Source: Clostridia bacterium
GTDB lineage: Bacteria > Bacillota > Clostridia > TANB77 > CAG-465
Reading direction: 5' to 3'
Assembly (NCBI GenBank): GCA_029256705.1
Contig: JAQSXK010000004.1
Span: 51,445 to 115,444 of the forward strand
DNA length: 64,000 nt
Part shown: in pieces, positions 26,002 through 35,334 of the stretch
How the letters are laid out: each line of letters begins with the position of its first letter
How positions within the stretch are numbered: position 1 is the stretch's first letter
Notes under the pieces: model-generated
What the model saw: only the letters and a program-made list of their open reading frames with translations
Told to the model about the DNA's origin: nothing
Database searches by the model: none
Made by a program: the position numbers and the translations under genes

Positions 26002-27756
26002 ATGAGAATAAAAAAAATTGATATAAAAAATGTAAAAGGAATAGATCATTTATGTCTTGATTTAGATTTAATTCCAAATAAGCCAAATATTTTCGTTGCC
26101 CCAAATGGTTTTGGAAAAAGTTCTTTTAGTATTGCATTTAAATCTCTGAACAATAGCAGACTAAAACTTGATAAAATTGATTTACACGATGGAAATGAAG
26201 AAAATAAACCGGAATTAAAAATCATAATAGATGAAGATAATGTGGAGAAAATTTTAATTGCCAATGATACAAAAAATGACATTAATAAAGAGATAGATGT
26301 TTTTGTTATAAATAACCAGTTAGTCGCAAAATCAACATTATTTAATATTAGTGGGAGAAGTATTGCAAAAGCTTCTTTAGAGATATTGCCAAATGTTATT
26401 GTTCAAAGTATACCTGAAAGATATATTATTAAGTATTCATATTTAGAAGAGAAAAAAAAGTTTGGAGAAAACGGGAAAATATTACCAAATATAAAAGAAA
26501 TATTTGAGAATAGAAATATTTTATTCATATTGGAAAAAGATGTAGATTTTAATAAATTTACTCAAATAAGAACTTTGAGAAAAATAGAAGAATTTAAAAA
26601 TAGAATAAATAGTTATAAAGGTTCAACAGCAGAAATAAGAGAAAAAATAATGAATAATGGAATTCTCGAATTAGAAGAAATTGATGAAATGAAAAAAATC
26701 ACAAATATAATAAACCAATATGAATTTGAATCAATAAGCGATGTTCTGGATTCTTATTTGTGTGCAATTCAATTAGTAGGAATTTTAAAAATTAATAAGA
26801 ATATAAAACGATTTCTTGATTATCAGCATTACTTAAATGTTAAAGAGAAATATATAGAATTATTGAGTAACATAGACACAACACGTTTTAATAAGAAACC
26901 CAAAGAAGATAGTAAAAAAGGATTAATTATGGAGTGGCCTAAGGCATATGAGATATCTAATGGTCAAAGAGATATTCTATCATTTATATCTTCACTAGTT
27001 ACAGCAGAAAACATTATGAATAGAAAGAAATGCATTTTAATTATCGATGAGGTTTTTGATTATTTAGATGATGCAAATTTAATTTCGTGCCAATACTTTA
27101 TAACTAAATATATAGAAAAAATGAAAAAAGAGGGAAGAGAATTTTTTCCTATTATTATGACTCATCTTGATCCAAATGTTTTCAATCATTTTTGTTTTAA
27201 TAAACATAAAACTAAAATTAAATATATGAAAGAGATTTCTGATAATGTTAGTAATAATTTAATTAAACTAATTCGTAATAGAGGAAACGAATTAATTGAT
27301 GATGAAATTAGTAAATGTTATTTTCATTTTTATCCGAATAAACTTGATATATCAGAATATATTGGAAATTTAAATTTAAGTAACGAATGGAAGAATTCGG
27401 AAGGCTTTTGCAAATATATAGATATGCAAACCAATAAATATGTGCATAATTTAGATGATTATGATTCTTTGGCAGTGTGTATTGGGTTACGCATGCATAT
27501 AGAAAAATATTTGTACAGAAGATTATCTTCAGAAGAATTAAAAGAAAAATTTTTATGCATTCACGGTACTAAGAAAAAAATAGAAAATTGTTTAAGTGTA
27601 GGGATAGATGTTCCGGATTTGTTTTGCTTGCTTGGAATAATATATAATGCAAATTTACATATAAAAAACAATGAAGATATAGTTACTCCATTAAAATATA
27701 AACTTGAAAATATAACAATAAGAAAAATGATAAATTCGGTATTAGAATATCAGTAA
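26002..27756 (+). CDS. SMC/RecF-like ABC ATPase of the defence operon
   Basis: 584 residues. Walker A variant APNGFGKSS near 34, a helical insert about 150-300, the ABC signature EISNGQRDIL near 316, Walker B KCILIIDEVFDYLD near 342 and a switch His in IIMTHLD near 385. The last 180 residues are unrecognised, with no TOPRIM or HNH. This is the architecture of ATPases in RloC/PrrC-, Septu- and OLD-like systems, in which they sense DNA state and license a partner toxin. The HEPN gene directly upstream is the likely partner. AAGGAGG site before ATG. Confidence 0.8.
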   Translation: MRIKKIDIKNVKGIDHLCLDLDLIPNKPNIFVAPNGFGKSSFSIAFKSLNNSRLKLDKIDLHDGNEENKPELKIIIDEDNVEKILIANDTKNDINKEIDVFVINNQLVAKSTLFNISGRSIAKASLEILPNVIVQSIPERYIIKYSYLEEKKKFGENGKILPNIKEIFENRNILFILEKDVDFNKFTQIRTLRKIEEFKNRINSYKGSTAEIREKIMNNGILELEEIDEMKKITNIINQYEFESISDVLDSYLCAIQLVGILKINKNIKRFLDYQHYLNVKEKYIELLSNIDTTRFNKKPKEDSKKGLIMEWPKAYEISNGQRDILSFISSLVTAENIMNRKKCILIIDEVFDYLDDANLISCQYFITKYIEKMKKEGREFFPIIMTHLDPNVFNHFCFNKHKTKIKYMKEISDNVSNNLIKLIRNRGNELIDDEISKCYFHFYPNKLDISEYIGNLNLSNEWKNSEGFCKYIDMQTNKYVHNLDDYDSLAVCIGLRMHIEKYLYRRLSSEELKEKFLCIHGTKKKIENCLSVGIDVPDLFCLLGIIYNANLHIKNNEDIVTPLKYKLENITIRKMINSVLEYQ

Positions 27757-27770
27757 AAGGAGGGATTAAG

Positions 27771-28934
27771 TTGGAAGATGGTGGATATTATGCCATAAAA
27801 GGATTTAGTTTCCAATTTATAAAATCAATTCAGAGTATTCTGGATTCAAAAACACTAGAACAAAAATTTACACTGGAAAATAAACAAGATTTTAATAGTG
27901 ATACAATAGTATATCAAATGAAATATAAAGAAAAATCAAAATATTTACCTAGTAATTTGAAAGAACCTGTTATAAAAATTCTGAATGATTATAAAAAGGA
28001 AAAGTGTAAATACGTATTATATGCTTATTTTTATGATAGACAGAATGAACAAATATCCTTTGATAGCGTGTATGAATTAGATAAAATATTACTAAACTGT
28101 AAAATAGGGAATGTATTTTATAAATTTGAAAATGAATTGAAAGAGTCATTTATAAAAGATTTTAAAATTGTATTATCAAAAGAGTATATTCTCGAAATGA
28201 AGGAAGCTATAGATAAAATAGGAGATACGCTTAACTGCGATTTTGAAGTTGCAGAAATATATTACCCTCAAGTGATTGGGTTATTTATTAATATTATAAC
28301 ACAAAATAGTCCTGTTAATAGAGTTATAACAAAAAAGGAAATAATTGAATATTTAAAATTAAACAGAGATACAATTATACATGATTTTTATATTAGAAAT
28401 AAAAAAAATAAAGAGTATATCAAATTCATAAAAGATAATTTTTTTAAAGAAAGAACATTGAATAATCATGAAAGATTTTTTATTTTTAATTTTAGTAATT
28501 ATAGTAAAGTTGAAATTCAAAGTGTAATATATTCTATATCAAAAAAATACTACAAATTACAGAGAATAAATAAAGATAAATATATGCTAATATCTCCACC
28601 TCCATATATATATATACAAAACATAGATGAAAATTTATTAAAAGAAATAAAAAGAGAGATGTATGGAAGTTGTTTAAAGTTTAATGATGGATATCCATTT
28701 AAAGGCGCTATATTTGATGTAGAAAATATTGTAAAAGCAAATTCTCGACAGGATGATATATGTTTTAAAATTATTGATAATATTAATGATTTAAAATCAG
28801 TATTAACTAAGCTATCAAATAAAGTTAAGAAAGTATATAATTTTTATAGTGATACTAAATTAGATATTAATATTGAAGATTTGAACTACGTTAAAATTGA
28901 TAATATAAGAAATGTTATTGATATAATGAGTTAG
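27771..28934 (+). CDS. DUF4297-like nuclease of the defence operon
   Basis: 387 residues. The N-terminus has GGYYAIKGFSFQFIKSIQSI, then TLENKQDF near 41 and TIVYQMKYKEK near 52, matching the E...D...QxK core of the DUF4297/Cap4 dsDNA nuclease fold. The remaining 300 residues are helical and unrecognised. Starts with TTG behind AGGAGGG, 14 bases after the ATPase gene. The gene after it encodes HerA, the known partner of DUF4297 nucleases in antiphage complexes, which supports the call. Confidence 0.68.
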   Translation: MEDGGYYAIKGFSFQFIKSIQSILDSKTLEQKFTLENKQDFNSDTIVYQMKYKEKSKYLPSNLKEPVIKILNDYKKEKCKYVLYAYFYDRQNEQISFDSVYELDKILLNCKIGNVFYKFENELKESFIKDFKIVLSKEYILEMKEAIDKIGDTLNCDFEVAEIYYPQVIGLFINIITQNSPVNRVITKKEIIEYLKLNRDTIIHDFYIRNKKNKEYIKFIKDNFFKERTLNNHERFFIFNFSNYSKVEIQSVIYSISKKYYKLQRINKDKYMLISPPPYIYIQNIDENLLKEIKREMYGSCLKFNDGYPFKGAIFDVENIVKANSRQDDICFKIIDNINDLKSVLTKLSNKVKKVYNFYSDTKLDINIEDLNYVKIDNIRNVIDIMS

Positions 28935-28947
28935 AAGGAGAAAGATT

Positions 28948-30699
28948 ATGGAAAATTTATGTGCTCAAGTAATATCGGTGGATCCAGATAAAGTTAAAAT
29001 TCTAGTTAATGATATGGATGATTGGAAAACTGCAGAATGTAAATTAAAAATTGGTTCGTATTTAGAAATAAAAAGTGATGATGACAGTTTTGTAGTAATA
29101 GCTATAATAGAGAATTTTAAGATAGATTTAATTGAAATCACAAAAATAGATGAAAGTGGTAGATCTTATACAGAAATGGAAAGAAAATATGTTATTGATG
29201 CAACTCCATTGGGAATTATTCAAGATAATATATTTAGAAGAGGTGGGGATACATTATCTATACCACCAAAAACGGTAAATATTGCTGAAGATAATACCGT
29301 TAATAAAATATTTACTGATAGTATTTCCGAAAATGAAAGATTTTGTTTTGCAACTCTATCTAATAACGCGAATGTAAAAATAAGTGTTAATGGTAACAAA
29401 TTTTTTAATAAACATATAGCTATTGTAGGTTCAAGTGGATCTGGTAAATCTAATACTACTGCTAAAATAATACAAAATGCAATAAACGTAAAAAAACAGG
29501 GATATAATGGACTTAACAATTCTCATATTGTAATATTTGATATACATTCAGAATATCAAACAGCTTTTCCAGATGCAAATAAAATTAATATAGAAAATTT
29601 AGTGTTACCATACTGGTTATTAAGTGGGGATGAATTAGAAGAAATTTTTTTAGATACTGGAGATAATAATAATTATAATCAATCATCACTTTTAAGAAAT
29701 GTAATAACTATTAATAAGCAGGTTACGTGTGGTGATAACAGAAGTTTAAATTTTGACTCTCCCACTAAATTTAATGTTAAAGAAATATACAACGCCTTAA
29801 AAAATTTTAAGATTGAGACACATGAATATTACAATGATTTAGATGTAAAATATAAAAATAGAGAAGAAAAGAAGTACTGTAACATTTATGATAAAATGAA
29901 AGACTATTTTAAAGAGGAATATGAATTTCAGGCCTCTAAGACAAATGCTATAAAAAAAGGTCCTTATGCTGATGGTACAATAGACAAATTTATAAATAGG
30001 TTTCATAATAAAATTACCGACAATAGATTGGATTTTTTATTTGGTGAAAGGTCAAAAAATATAACTTTTATAGAGGCAATACAGCAATTTATAGGATATA
30101 GAGAGGATAACAAATCAAATGTAACAATAATAGATCTTAGTGGAGTGCCTTTTGATGTTCTAAGTATAACGGTATCTTTGATATCAAGAATTTTATTTGA
30201 TTTTGCTTATTCTAGCAGAAAAAATAATTCTCTAAACAGCATACCGCTTTTGCTAGTTTTTGAAGAAGCACACAAATATGTTCCAAAGAGTGAATTATTA
30301 AAATACAAATCATCAAGAAATTCAATCGAAAGAATTGCTAAAGAAGGCAGAAAATATGGCATAACATTGGTGATTGTTAGTCAAAGACCATCTGAAGTTT
30401 CTGAAACGATATTTTCTCAATGTAATACTTTCGTGGCAATGAGATTGACAAATCCAGATGATCAAAACTATGTAAAAAGGCTATTGCCAGATACGTTTGG
30501 AAAATTAACAGCTGTGTTAAGTACATTGTCATCAGGAGAGGCGTTGTTAATTGGAGAATCTATAATAATACCATCAATAATAAAGGTAGACAAATGTGAG
30601 CTAGAACCATCTTCTAGTGATATAATGTATTTAGATGAGTGGAGAAAAGAATGGTTAGATATAGATTTTCAATCAGTTACAGATAATTGGAAAAAATAA
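28948..30699 (+). CDS. herA: HerA-type (DUF87) hexameric ATPase of the defence operon
   Basis: 583 residues. N-terminal beta-rich HAS-barrel about 1-95, Walker A GSSGSGKSNTTAKI near 168, Walker B PLLLVFEEAHKYVP near 433, then the RKYGITLVIVSQRPSEVSET sensor region and FVAMRLTNPDDQNYV. HerA is a DNA translocase that works with NurA in archaea and with DUF4297 or Sir2 nucleases in bacterial defence. Starts 13 bases after the nuclease gene behind AAGGAG and ends the operon just before the right arm repeats. Confidence 0.88.
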   Translation: MENLCAQVISVDPDKVKILVNDMDDWKTAECKLKIGSYLEIKSDDDSFVVIAIIENFKIDLIEITKIDESGRSYTEMERKYVIDATPLGIIQDNIFRRGGDTLSIPPKTVNIAEDNTVNKIFTDSISENERFCFATLSNNANVKISVNGNKFFNKHIAIVGSSGSGKSNTTAKIIQNAINVKKQGYNGLNNSHIVIFDIHSEYQTAFPDANKINIENLVLPYWLLSGDELEEIFLDTGDNNNYNQSSLLRNVITINKQVTCGDNRSLNFDSPTKFNVKEIYNALKNFKIETHEYYNDLDVKYKNREEKKYCNIYDKMKDYFKEEYEFQASKTNAIKKGPYADGTIDKFINRFHNKITDNRLDFLFGERSKNITFIEAIQQFIGYREDNKSNVTIIDLSGVPFDVLSITVSLISRILFDFAYSSRKNNSLNSIPLLLVFEEAHKYVPKSELLKYKSSRNSIERIAKEGRKYGITLVIVSQRPSEVSETIFSQCNTFVAMRLTNPDDQNYVKRLLPDTFGKLTAVLSTLSSGEALLIGESIIIPSIIKVDKCELEPSSSDIMYLDEWRKEWLDIDFQSVTDNWKK

Positions 30700-30720
30700 A
30701 TAACTACAAATTAACTACAT
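30700..30720. repeat. right-end repeats matching the left arm-type sites
   Basis: ATAACTACAAA followed by TTAACTACAT, two units of the motif repeated three times at 18711-18743. Confidence 0.6.
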
Positions 30721-30734
30721 TCTAATAAAATAAA

Positions 30735-30766
30735 AAATAGCAAGAGTATTAAAACCCTTGCTATTT
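30735..30766 (+). terminator. terminator of the defence operon
   Basis: AAATAGCAAG pairs with CTTGCTATTT around a 12-base loop; also near the 3' end of tRNA-Pro on the other strand. Confidence 0.75.
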
Positions 30767-30789
30767 CTATATACTACCATATATAATTA

Positions 30790-30865
30790 TGGTCGGAGTG
30801 ACAGGACTTGAACCTGCAACCCCATGGTCCCAAACCACGTACGCTACCAATTGCGCTACACCCCG
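30790..30865 (-). tRNA. tRNA-Pro (anticodon UGG), integration site
   Basis: Minus strand starts CGGGGTGTAGCGCAATTGG; anticodon loop TTTGGGA gives UGG; T-arm GGTTCAAGTCC; the CCA end is encoded. 76 bases. Its 3' part (30793-30812) is the attachment site of the neighbouring element. Confidence 0.95.
30793..30812. repeat. right attachment site within tRNA-Pro
   Basis: Identical over 20 bases to 18574-18593; covers the end of the acceptor stem through part of the T-arm, a common target of tyrosine integrases. Confidence 0.85.
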
Positions 30866-30939
30866 AAATATAATACCTAAATATTATAGCATTGAAAAAG
30901 TTAAAAATCAATAGTTTTATATAAATATTATAAAAATTA

Positions 30940-30968
30940 TTGACATTTTTTTAAAAACATTATAGAAT
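30940..30968 (+). promoter_or_regulatory. promoter of the acpS operon
   Basis: TTGACA at 30940-30945 and TAGAAT at 30963-30968, spacing 17. Confidence 0.7.
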
Positions 30969-30992
30969 TATTATATGTATAGGGGGGATTTT

Positions 30993-32378
30993 ATGTCACT
31001 AAGTGCTAAATATCAATACACACATTTTATATATCCTTTTATAATTGAAAAAGATAAATATTCTAGTTTTATAAATAACTTATTAGAACAGGACAAAAAT
31101 TGGAAATTAAAGATACATGAGATTAGAGAGGATGAAGAGGCATATAATTTTTTTCTTCCATATATGAGAAAATTTTTGTTTCCTACACTTTTTTGGAGTA
31201 ATGATTTTATTAAAAAATATAAGTCTATGGCTAATCCAAAGAAAGCAAATATTTTAAAAAGATCTTCCTGTGTTACATTTGATTTTAATTTAGATAATAT
31301 TAAAGTTGGTACTGTAAATAAGAAAAGATATGGTATTATAGATTTTAATATTATAAGTATAAAAGTTATATGTTTTGAACCAGGAGTATGTTTTTTAGAT
31401 ATTAAAACAGAAGTTGAAGATGATAATGAGAATATAGATTTTGATAAAATTTTAGATTTTAATAGTATATTTAGAGGTGTATCACCAAGAAACGATAGTA
31501 AGGACAAACTAAATATAAAGGCAAAAGGAATAGATAATATAAATGATATTACTATATTTATTAAATCAATAATTTCAGGATTTGAAAGTAATGATTTAAA
31601 TAAAATTTATTATGATAAAATGTTCACATATTCGTATGTTTGTTTAGACAAAGAAGATTGGAACGAGAATACTAATTTTGAAAATCTAAAAAATGATTTT
31701 TATAAATTTCAGTATGTAACAGATAGTAAAAGTAGTGCTATTTTTAATAATGATTGTAAAAAGTTAGAGGAAAATACATATTCAAGATGGAAATATTCTA
31801 TGTTTGGATTTTCTAGAGAAAGCGGTGTTGTTCTTGTTTCTGAAAAGGAAAAATACAACATTACTAAAATGCCACATAGTTTTGAAAAAGATTATTTATA
31901 CATGTTATTACTTGCGTTTTACCAAAGAATGTCTTTAATAAATTTTTTACAGAATTTATTAAAAAGAGATAAAACAATGATACCAAAATTAAATAATGAA
32001 TTAACTAAATTTACACATTTTAGTTGGTTTAGTCAAATAACAAACTCTGAACACGGTATGGATATTTGGAAAAGATGGCAAAGCGCTTTTGAATTATCTG
32101 AATTATATGACGAAGTTCATAAAGAGTATGTAGAGTACTATAACACTGTTGTAACTTCTGGTCAAAGCAAAATTAATATAATTTTGATTATAATGTACAC
32201 TGCGAGTTTAATATTTTCTGGATTACAGATTCTATCGCAGATGTATTCTTTAGAAAGAACATGGGTGGAGCCATTTTTAATTTATTCAATGATTATAGTT
32301 GCTCTTAGTTATCCAACATTTATAATTGTGAGGTGGATAAAACACAAATTAGAAAGACACCTTGGAGGTAGTATTTAA
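30993..32378 (+). CDS. membrane protein with long soluble N-terminus and two C-terminal helices
   Basis: 461 residues. Residues 1-385 are soluble and charged; two membrane helices near 395-415 and 430-450 end the protein, followed by a basic tail. The general layout, including helical segments before the helices, recalls CorA-like transporters, but the GMN signature is absent, so this is only a structural likeness. ATG 30993 follows GGGGGG; the longer frame upstream lies in the promoter region. The stop overlaps the acpS start (TAATG). Confidence 0.5.
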   Translation: MSLSAKYQYTHFIYPFIIEKDKYSSFINNLLEQDKNWKLKIHEIREDEEAYNFFLPYMRKFLFPTLFWSNDFIKKYKSMANPKKANILKRSSCVTFDFNLDNIKVGTVNKKRYGIIDFNIISIKVICFEPGVCFLDIKTEVEDDNENIDFDKILDFNSIFRGVSPRNDSKDKLNIKAKGIDNINDITIFIKSIISGFESNDLNKIYYDKMFTYSYVCLDKEDWNENTNFENLKNDFYKFQYVTDSKSSAIFNNDCKKLEENTYSRWKYSMFGFSRESGVVLVSEKEKYNITKMPHSFEKDYLYMLLLAFYQRMSLINFLQNLLKRDKTMIPKLNNELTKFTHFSWFSQITNSEHGMDIWKRWQSAFELSELYDEVHKEYVEYYNTVVTSGQSKINIILIIMYTASLIFSGLQILSQMYSLERTWVEPFLIYSMIIVALSYPTFIIVRWIKHKLERHLGGSI

Positions 32379-32770
32379 TGTATTGTGGAACAGATATAAT
32401 TGAAGTTGAAAGAATTAAGGAAGCTATTGAGAAAAACGAAATGTTTAAATATAAGGTTTTTACTGAAAAAGAGATTCAAGATATAGATAAGATTACAAGT
32501 GATACCAAATACCAAAGATATGCAGGAAGATATGCGGCAAAAGAGGCAATATATAAAGCAATATCTAAGATATTAATAGATAACGATATAACAATTGAAT
32601 TTAATAATATTGAAGTAGAGAATGTTGAGGATTTTAAAAGAAGACCAAAAGTTAATATATTAGATAATAAAGCAAATAAATTAATCGCTAATTATGACAT
32701 AGATATAAGTATATCACATGTAAAAGAAACAGCAATTGCTATGTGCATAGTTTCTTTAAAGAGGTTATAA
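32378..32770 (+). CDS. acpS: holo-[acyl-carrier-protein] synthase
   Basis: 130 residues, normal length. GTDIIEVERIKEAIEK at the N-terminus holds the metal-binding Asp, and RYAGRYAAKEAIYKAIS near 47-63 the conserved Glu and Lys. It moves 4'-phosphopantetheine from CoA to acyl carrier protein. Coupled to the upstream gene by a 1-base overlap and 1 base from the next gene. The C-terminal ISISHVKETAIAM is also typical. Confidence 0.93.
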   Translation: MYCGTDIIEVERIKEAIEKNEMFKYKVFTEKEIQDIDKITSDTKYQRYAGRYAAKEAIYKAISKILIDNDITIEFNNIEVENVEDFKRRPKVNILDNKANKLIANYDIDISISHVKETAIAMCIVSLKRL

Positions 32771-32771
32771 T

Positions 32772-33200
32772 ATGAATAAGAAATTAATAATATTTTCTGT
32801 AGGATATACTTTGGCTATTTTAATAATGTATTTAATACCAATTCTAATAATATATCCTAATATTGTTAGTACAATAGGTATAAACAATGAACAATCAAAA
32901 ACAAATAGTGAATATTCTATAGCGGTAGAAAAAATACAAAATGCTAACTTAAGTGGTGAACTAAACGTATTTAAAGATACAATAACATCGTCATTAAAAA
33001 GTCAAGTTAATATTAGAAACTATATTATACTGTTTTATGCAGTGATGCTTTTTATAGCATTGTTTGTTATAGCTTTATTTTGTATAAAGAAAGGTAATAT
33101 GCTAAAATATATAGGAAAAGGGATTATGTGTGGAAATTTTGTGGGTGCTGCTGGATTTACAGCAACAGTAATATTTAGTTCATCATATTTTATTCTTTAA
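32772..33200 (+). CDS. three-helix membrane protein, last gene of the acpS operon
   Basis: 142 residues with hydrophobic segments near 7-28, 84-105 and 118-140; the segment between the first two (about 55 residues) should face outside. No family recognised. Starts 1 base after acpS. Confidence 0.6.
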   Translation: MNKKLIIFSVGYTLAILIMYLIPILIIYPNIVSTIGINNEQSKTNSEYSIAVEKIQNANLSGELNVFKDTITSSLKSQVNIRNYIILFYAVMLFIALFVIALFCIKKGNMLKYIGKGIMCGNFVGAAGFTATVIFSSSYFIL

Positions 33201-33207
33201 AATTGCA

Positions 33208-33240
33208 ACTAAACAGGATAATGTGCTTTCTGTTTAGTTG
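33208..33240 (+). terminator. hairpin terminator of the acpS operon
   Basis: AACTAAACAG pairs with CTGTTTAGTT, 13-base loop. Confidence 0.65.
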
Positions 33241-33294
33241 TTTCATATATATAATTGTTTTTATTTAAATTTATAATATGTTACTGTAATTTTA

Positions 33295-33323
33295 TTGTAA
33301 TATATTATATTCTATGGTATAAT
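33295..33323 (+). promoter_or_regulatory. promoter of the metG operon
   Basis: TTGTAA at 33295-33300 and TATAAT at 33318-33323, spacing 17. No T-box leader is present between it and metG. Confidence 0.7.
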
Positions 33324-33351
33324 ATAAATATTTGAAAGTAGGAGAAAAATT

Positions 33352-35313
33352 ATGCAAAATAATAAATTTTATATAACTACACCGATATATTATCCTAGTG
33401 GAAATTTTCATGTTGGGCACTGTTACTGTACGGTTGTGGCCGATGTTATAGCAAGATATAATAGATTGATAGGAAAAGATGTGTTCTTTTTAACTGGAAC
33501 AGATGAACACGGACAAAAAATAGAGAGAAAAGCAAAAGATTTAAACATGGAACCCAAGGATTATGTTGATGGAATAGTAAAAAATTCTAAAGAATTGTGG
33601 AAAACTTTAGATATATCATATGATAGGTTTATACGTACGACAGATGAAGATCACAAAAAATGTGTACAAAAAATATTTGAAAAATTATATAATCAAGGAG
33701 ATATATATAAGAGCGAATATGAAGGAAAGTATTGCACACCATGTGAATCTTTTTTTACAGAATCTCAATTAGTTGATGGAAAGTGTCCAGATTGTGGTAG
33801 AGATGTTGAAGTAGTAAAAGAAGAAAGTTATTTCTTTAAATTATCTAAATATCAGGATAGACTTAAAAATTTTTTTGAAGAAAATCCATTGTTTTTAGAA
33901 CCTGAATCACGTAAAAACGAGATGTTTTCTAGTTTTATAGATAAAGGGTTAGAAGATTTATGTGTATCAAGAACAACATTTAAATGGGGAATCGAAGTTC
34001 CTTTTGATAACAAACATATTGTATATGTATGGATTGATGCTTTATCTAACTATATTTCTGCGCTTGGGTACCTAAGCGAAGATGATAACTTAATGAAAAA
34101 GTTTTGGCCAGCGGATTTACATTTGGTTGGCAAGGAAATAACACGTTTTCACAGCATAATATGGCCAGCGCTATTAATGGCATTAGATTTGCCATTACCT
34201 AAAAAGATTTTTGGGCATGGATGGCTTATAGTTGATGGAAAGAAAATATCTAAATCTTTAGGTAATTATAAAGATCCAAGAGAATATATAAAGTATTCAA
34301 GTGTAGATGCCCTTAGATATTACTTGCTAAAGGAAGTTAAACTTGGAACAGATGGTAATTTTGATGAAGAAATGTATATACAAAAAATCAACTCTGATCT
34401 TTCAAATGATTTAGGAAACTTAGTTAGTAGAGTAGTTGCAATGACTGAAAAATATAATAATGGTGTATTATCCAAAGATGCATTTTTAAATATAGAAAAT
34501 ACTGAATCAGATGTATCTATTTTAAATCTAATTAAGTATAACATGGATGATTATAAAATAAACATGGATGGTTTAAGACCAGATATTGCGTTAGATAAAG
34601 TAATGGAAATCGTTAGTTATTCTAATAAATATATAGATTTAAATGAGCCATGGAAATTAGCAAAAGATGAAGATTTAAAAGAAAGATTGAATAAAGTTCT
34701 ATATGTATTAGCTGAAAGTGTAAGAGTTGTATCAGTAATGTTGAAACCATTTATGGTTACAATTCCTAATAAAATAATTGGTCAAATTGGATGCTCAGAA
34801 TTGAAAAATAGTTGGGAAGATATACAAGAGTTTGGACAAATTCCAAATGGTACAGTATGTAAGAAAACTGAAAATTTATTTCCAAGAATAGATAAAAATT
34901 TAATATTAAAGGAAGATGAAGTTAAAATGGAAGAAAATAAAGAAATAAAATCTATAAAAGAAGAAAAAGTGGAAGAAGTTAATGAAAAGGGATACATCAC
35001 AATTGATGATTTAGATAAAGTTAGTTTAAAAGTTGGACAAATAAAAACAGTTGAAAGAGTTGAAAAATCAGATAAATTATACAAGTTAACAGTGGATTTA
35101 GGAACTGAAACAAGAACTATAGTATCTGGAATTGTACCATATTACAAAGAAGAAGAATTAATTAATAAAAAAATAGTTGTAGTAGCTAATTTGAAACCAG
35201 TAAAATTAAGAGGAGTAGAATCTAATGGAATGTTACTTGCTGCAGGAGATAAGGATGTTGTAAAACTACTTACTTTAGACGGGGATATTGCAAACGGAGA
35301 AAATATTCACTAA
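33352..35313 (+). CDS. metG: methionyl-tRNA synthetase
   Basis: 653 residues. HIGH-type motif HVGHC near 21, zinc knuckle CTPCESFF with CPDCG near 127-147, KMSKS-type motif KKISKSLGN near 297, anticodon-binding domain to about 470, and a C-terminal Trbp111-like tRNA-binding domain (about 548-653) joined by a charged linker. Charges tRNA-Met. First gene of metG-lepB-holB-ricT-ferredoxin. Complete and ordinary. Confidence 0.97.
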   Translation: MQNNKFYITTPIYYPSGNFHVGHCYCTVVADVIARYNRLIGKDVFFLTGTDEHGQKIERKAKDLNMEPKDYVDGIVKNSKELWKTLDISYDRFIRTTDEDHKKCVQKIFEKLYNQGDIYKSEYEGKYCTPCESFFTESQLVDGKCPDCGRDVEVVKEESYFFKLSKYQDRLKNFFEENPLFLEPESRKNEMFSSFIDKGLEDLCVSRTTFKWGIEVPFDNKHIVYVWIDALSNYISALGYLSEDDNLMKKFWPADLHLVGKEITRFHSIIWPALLMALDLPLPKKIFGHGWLIVDGKKISKSLGNYKDPREYIKYSSVDALRYYLLKEVKLGTDGNFDEEMYIQKINSDLSNDLGNLVSRVVAMTEKYNNGVLSKDAFLNIENTESDVSILNLIKYNMDDYKINMDGLRPDIALDKVMEIVSYSNKYIDLNEPWKLAKDEDLKERLNKVLYVLAESVRVVSVMLKPFMVTIPNKIIGQIGCSELKNSWEDIQEFGQIPNGTVCKKTENLFPRIDKNLILKEDEVKMEENKEIKSIKEEKVEEVNEKGYITIDDLDKVSLKVGQIKTVERVEKSDKLYKLTVDLGTETRTIVSGIVPYYKEEELINKKIVVVANLKPVKLRGVESNGMLLAAGDKDVVKLLTLDGDIANGENIH

Positions 35314-35334
35314 TTAAAGAGGGAGATTGTTAAA

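Larger units (their letters stand above)
18574..30812. mobile_element. 12.2-kb integrative element in tRNA-Pro(UGG) carrying a predicted defence operon
   Basis: Bounded by a 20-base direct repeat that keeps the tRNA gene intact on the right. Both ends have ACTACAAATTAACTACA-type repeats close to the att sites, as expected for integrase arm sites. It contains a tyrosine integrase, two XRE regulators, an excisionase-like protein, a DUF3987 replication-type protein, several small genes and a four-gene defence-like operon. There are no capsid, portal, terminase or conjugation genes, so it looks like a satellite or a small integrative element that needs help to move. Confidence 0.82.

Noticed and set aside
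18574-30812. Complete prophage
   Set aside because: No terminase, portal, capsid or tail genes between the att sites.
33241-33351. T-box riboswitch before metG, or before valS at 41128-41143
   Set aside because: Leaders are too short and lack the T-box sequence; only ordinary promoters are seen.
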